The notes beneath the pieces are model-generated. The model made no database searches. It worked only from the letters and a program-made list of their open reading frames with translations, and was not told where the DNA came from. Positions 6,844-7,236 of a DNA stretch of 7,236 nucleotides are shown in pieces. Positions within the stretch are counted from its first letter, which is position 1; each line of letters starts with the position of its first letter. Made by a program: the position numbers and the translations under genes. Source of the stretch: Clostridia bacterium (GTDB taxonomy: Bacteria > Bacillota_A > Clostridia > Christensenellales > Borkfalkiaceae); the NCBI GenBank assembly GCA_017462425.1, contig JAFTRD010000049.1:1-7236 (forward strand), written 5' to 3'.

Positions 6844-6867
6844 CTGTCGTAAAAGGTTTTGCGGCAG
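6844..6867 (+). other. Intercistronic hairpin between binding protein and ATPase genes
   Basis: CTGTCGTAAA (6844-6853) pairs with TTTGCGGCAG (6858-6867) around the tetraloop AGGT, giving a 10-bp stem that includes G-U wobbles. It starts one nucleotide after the stop codon at 6842. No U-tract follows, so it is not a normal terminator; protection of the upstream message or partial attenuation, giving more binding protein than ATPase, is a plausible role. Confidence 0.5.
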
Positions 6868-6882
6868 AGCGGTATTCACAAA

Positions 6883-7236
6883 ATGAAAAATGAAATTTTA
6901 AATTTTAAAGACGTAACCATGAATTACCATACGGCGCAGGGAGAAACCGCAGCCTTGCAAAACTTGTCTTTTTCTGTAAAACAGGGAGAGTTCATTGCTG
7001 TAATAGGTCCTTCGGGCTGCGGAAAAACCACCATTTTATCCTTGGCGGCAGGGCTTTTAAAACCCTCGTCGGGGAAAATTAACGTGGAAAGCGGCGTAAC
7101 CTTTGGATATATGCTGCAAAAGGACGAATTGTTCCCTTGGCGCACTATCGAAAAGAACATTCTATTGCCGCTGGAAATAACAAAGACCACTACGGCTGAA
7201 AACCGTAAAAAAGCGCTGGATTTGGCAGTAAAATAC
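6883..7236 (+). CDS. ABC transporter ATP-binding protein (TauB/SsuB type), N-terminal part
   Basis: The first 118 codons are visible and the frame runs off the right edge. The Walker A motif GPSGCGKTT is at 42-50, followed by ILSLAAGLLKPSSGKI, and the Q-loop Gln is Q79 in GYMLQKDELFPWRTIEKNILLPLEI, with the LFPWRT wording typical of ATPases serving nitrate, sulfonate and taurine class importers. The signature, Walker B and switch motifs lie outside the window. It would power the importer fed by the lipoprotein encoded 40 nt upstream, in the same operon. The ATG at 6883 has only a weak upstream match to a ribosome binding site. The family is not in doubt, but the substrate is unknown. Confidence 0.94.
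   Translation, partial: MKNEILNFKDVTMNYHTAQGETAALQNLSFSVKQGEFIAVIGPSGCGKTTILSLAAGLLKPSSGKINVESGVTFGYMLQKDELFPWRTIEKNILLPLEITKTTTAENRKKALDLAVKY

Overview
The window looks like ordinary chromosome from a Bacillota/Clostridia-type bacterium, probably an uncultured gut or anaerobic lineage. The grounds are strong AGGAGG-like ribosome binding sites, near-consensus sigma-A promoters with 17-nt spacers, compact U-tract terminators, a Rex redox repressor, a lipobox-bearing solute-binding protein, and methionine synthesis by the MetY/acetyl-MetA route. I see no tRNA, rRNA, CRISPR array, insertion sequence, phage gene or attachment site. I found no convincing new multi-gene system; the most notable items are inside individual genes.

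Layout. Positions 1-1498 hold a plus-strand methionine operon: the 3' part of metY (O-acetylhomoserine sulfhydrylase), then metA, closed by a hairpin terminator. MetA carries Glu at position 111, the residue linked to acetyl-CoA use, so its product should be the substrate of MetY next door. From 1503 to 5711 three genes lie on the minus strand, with separate signals where these can be seen. They are a nitrilase-fold protein that appears to have lost all three catalytic residues, a divergent Rex repressor, and valS (valyl-tRNA synthetase). valS is split by a single-base deletion near 4545, and two open frames together make one otherwise normal synthetase of about 875 residues. From 5838 to the right edge a plus-strand ABC importer operon begins: a lipoprotein solute-binding protein of the NMT1/SsuA/ThiY type, then the start of its TauB/SsuB-type ATPase. 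A permease gene presumably follows outside the window.

How they fit. MetA acetylates homoserine and MetY exchanges the acetyl group for sulfide (or methanethiol), giving homocysteine (or methionine). The binding protein and ATPase would form one importer, but the sequence does not reveal its substrate. Rex would sense the NADH/NAD+ ratio; an imperfect inverted repeat just downstream of its own -10 box may be an autoregulatory operator. valS and the binding-protein gene diverge from a 126-bp region with back-to-back promoters. The valS leader is too short for a T-box.
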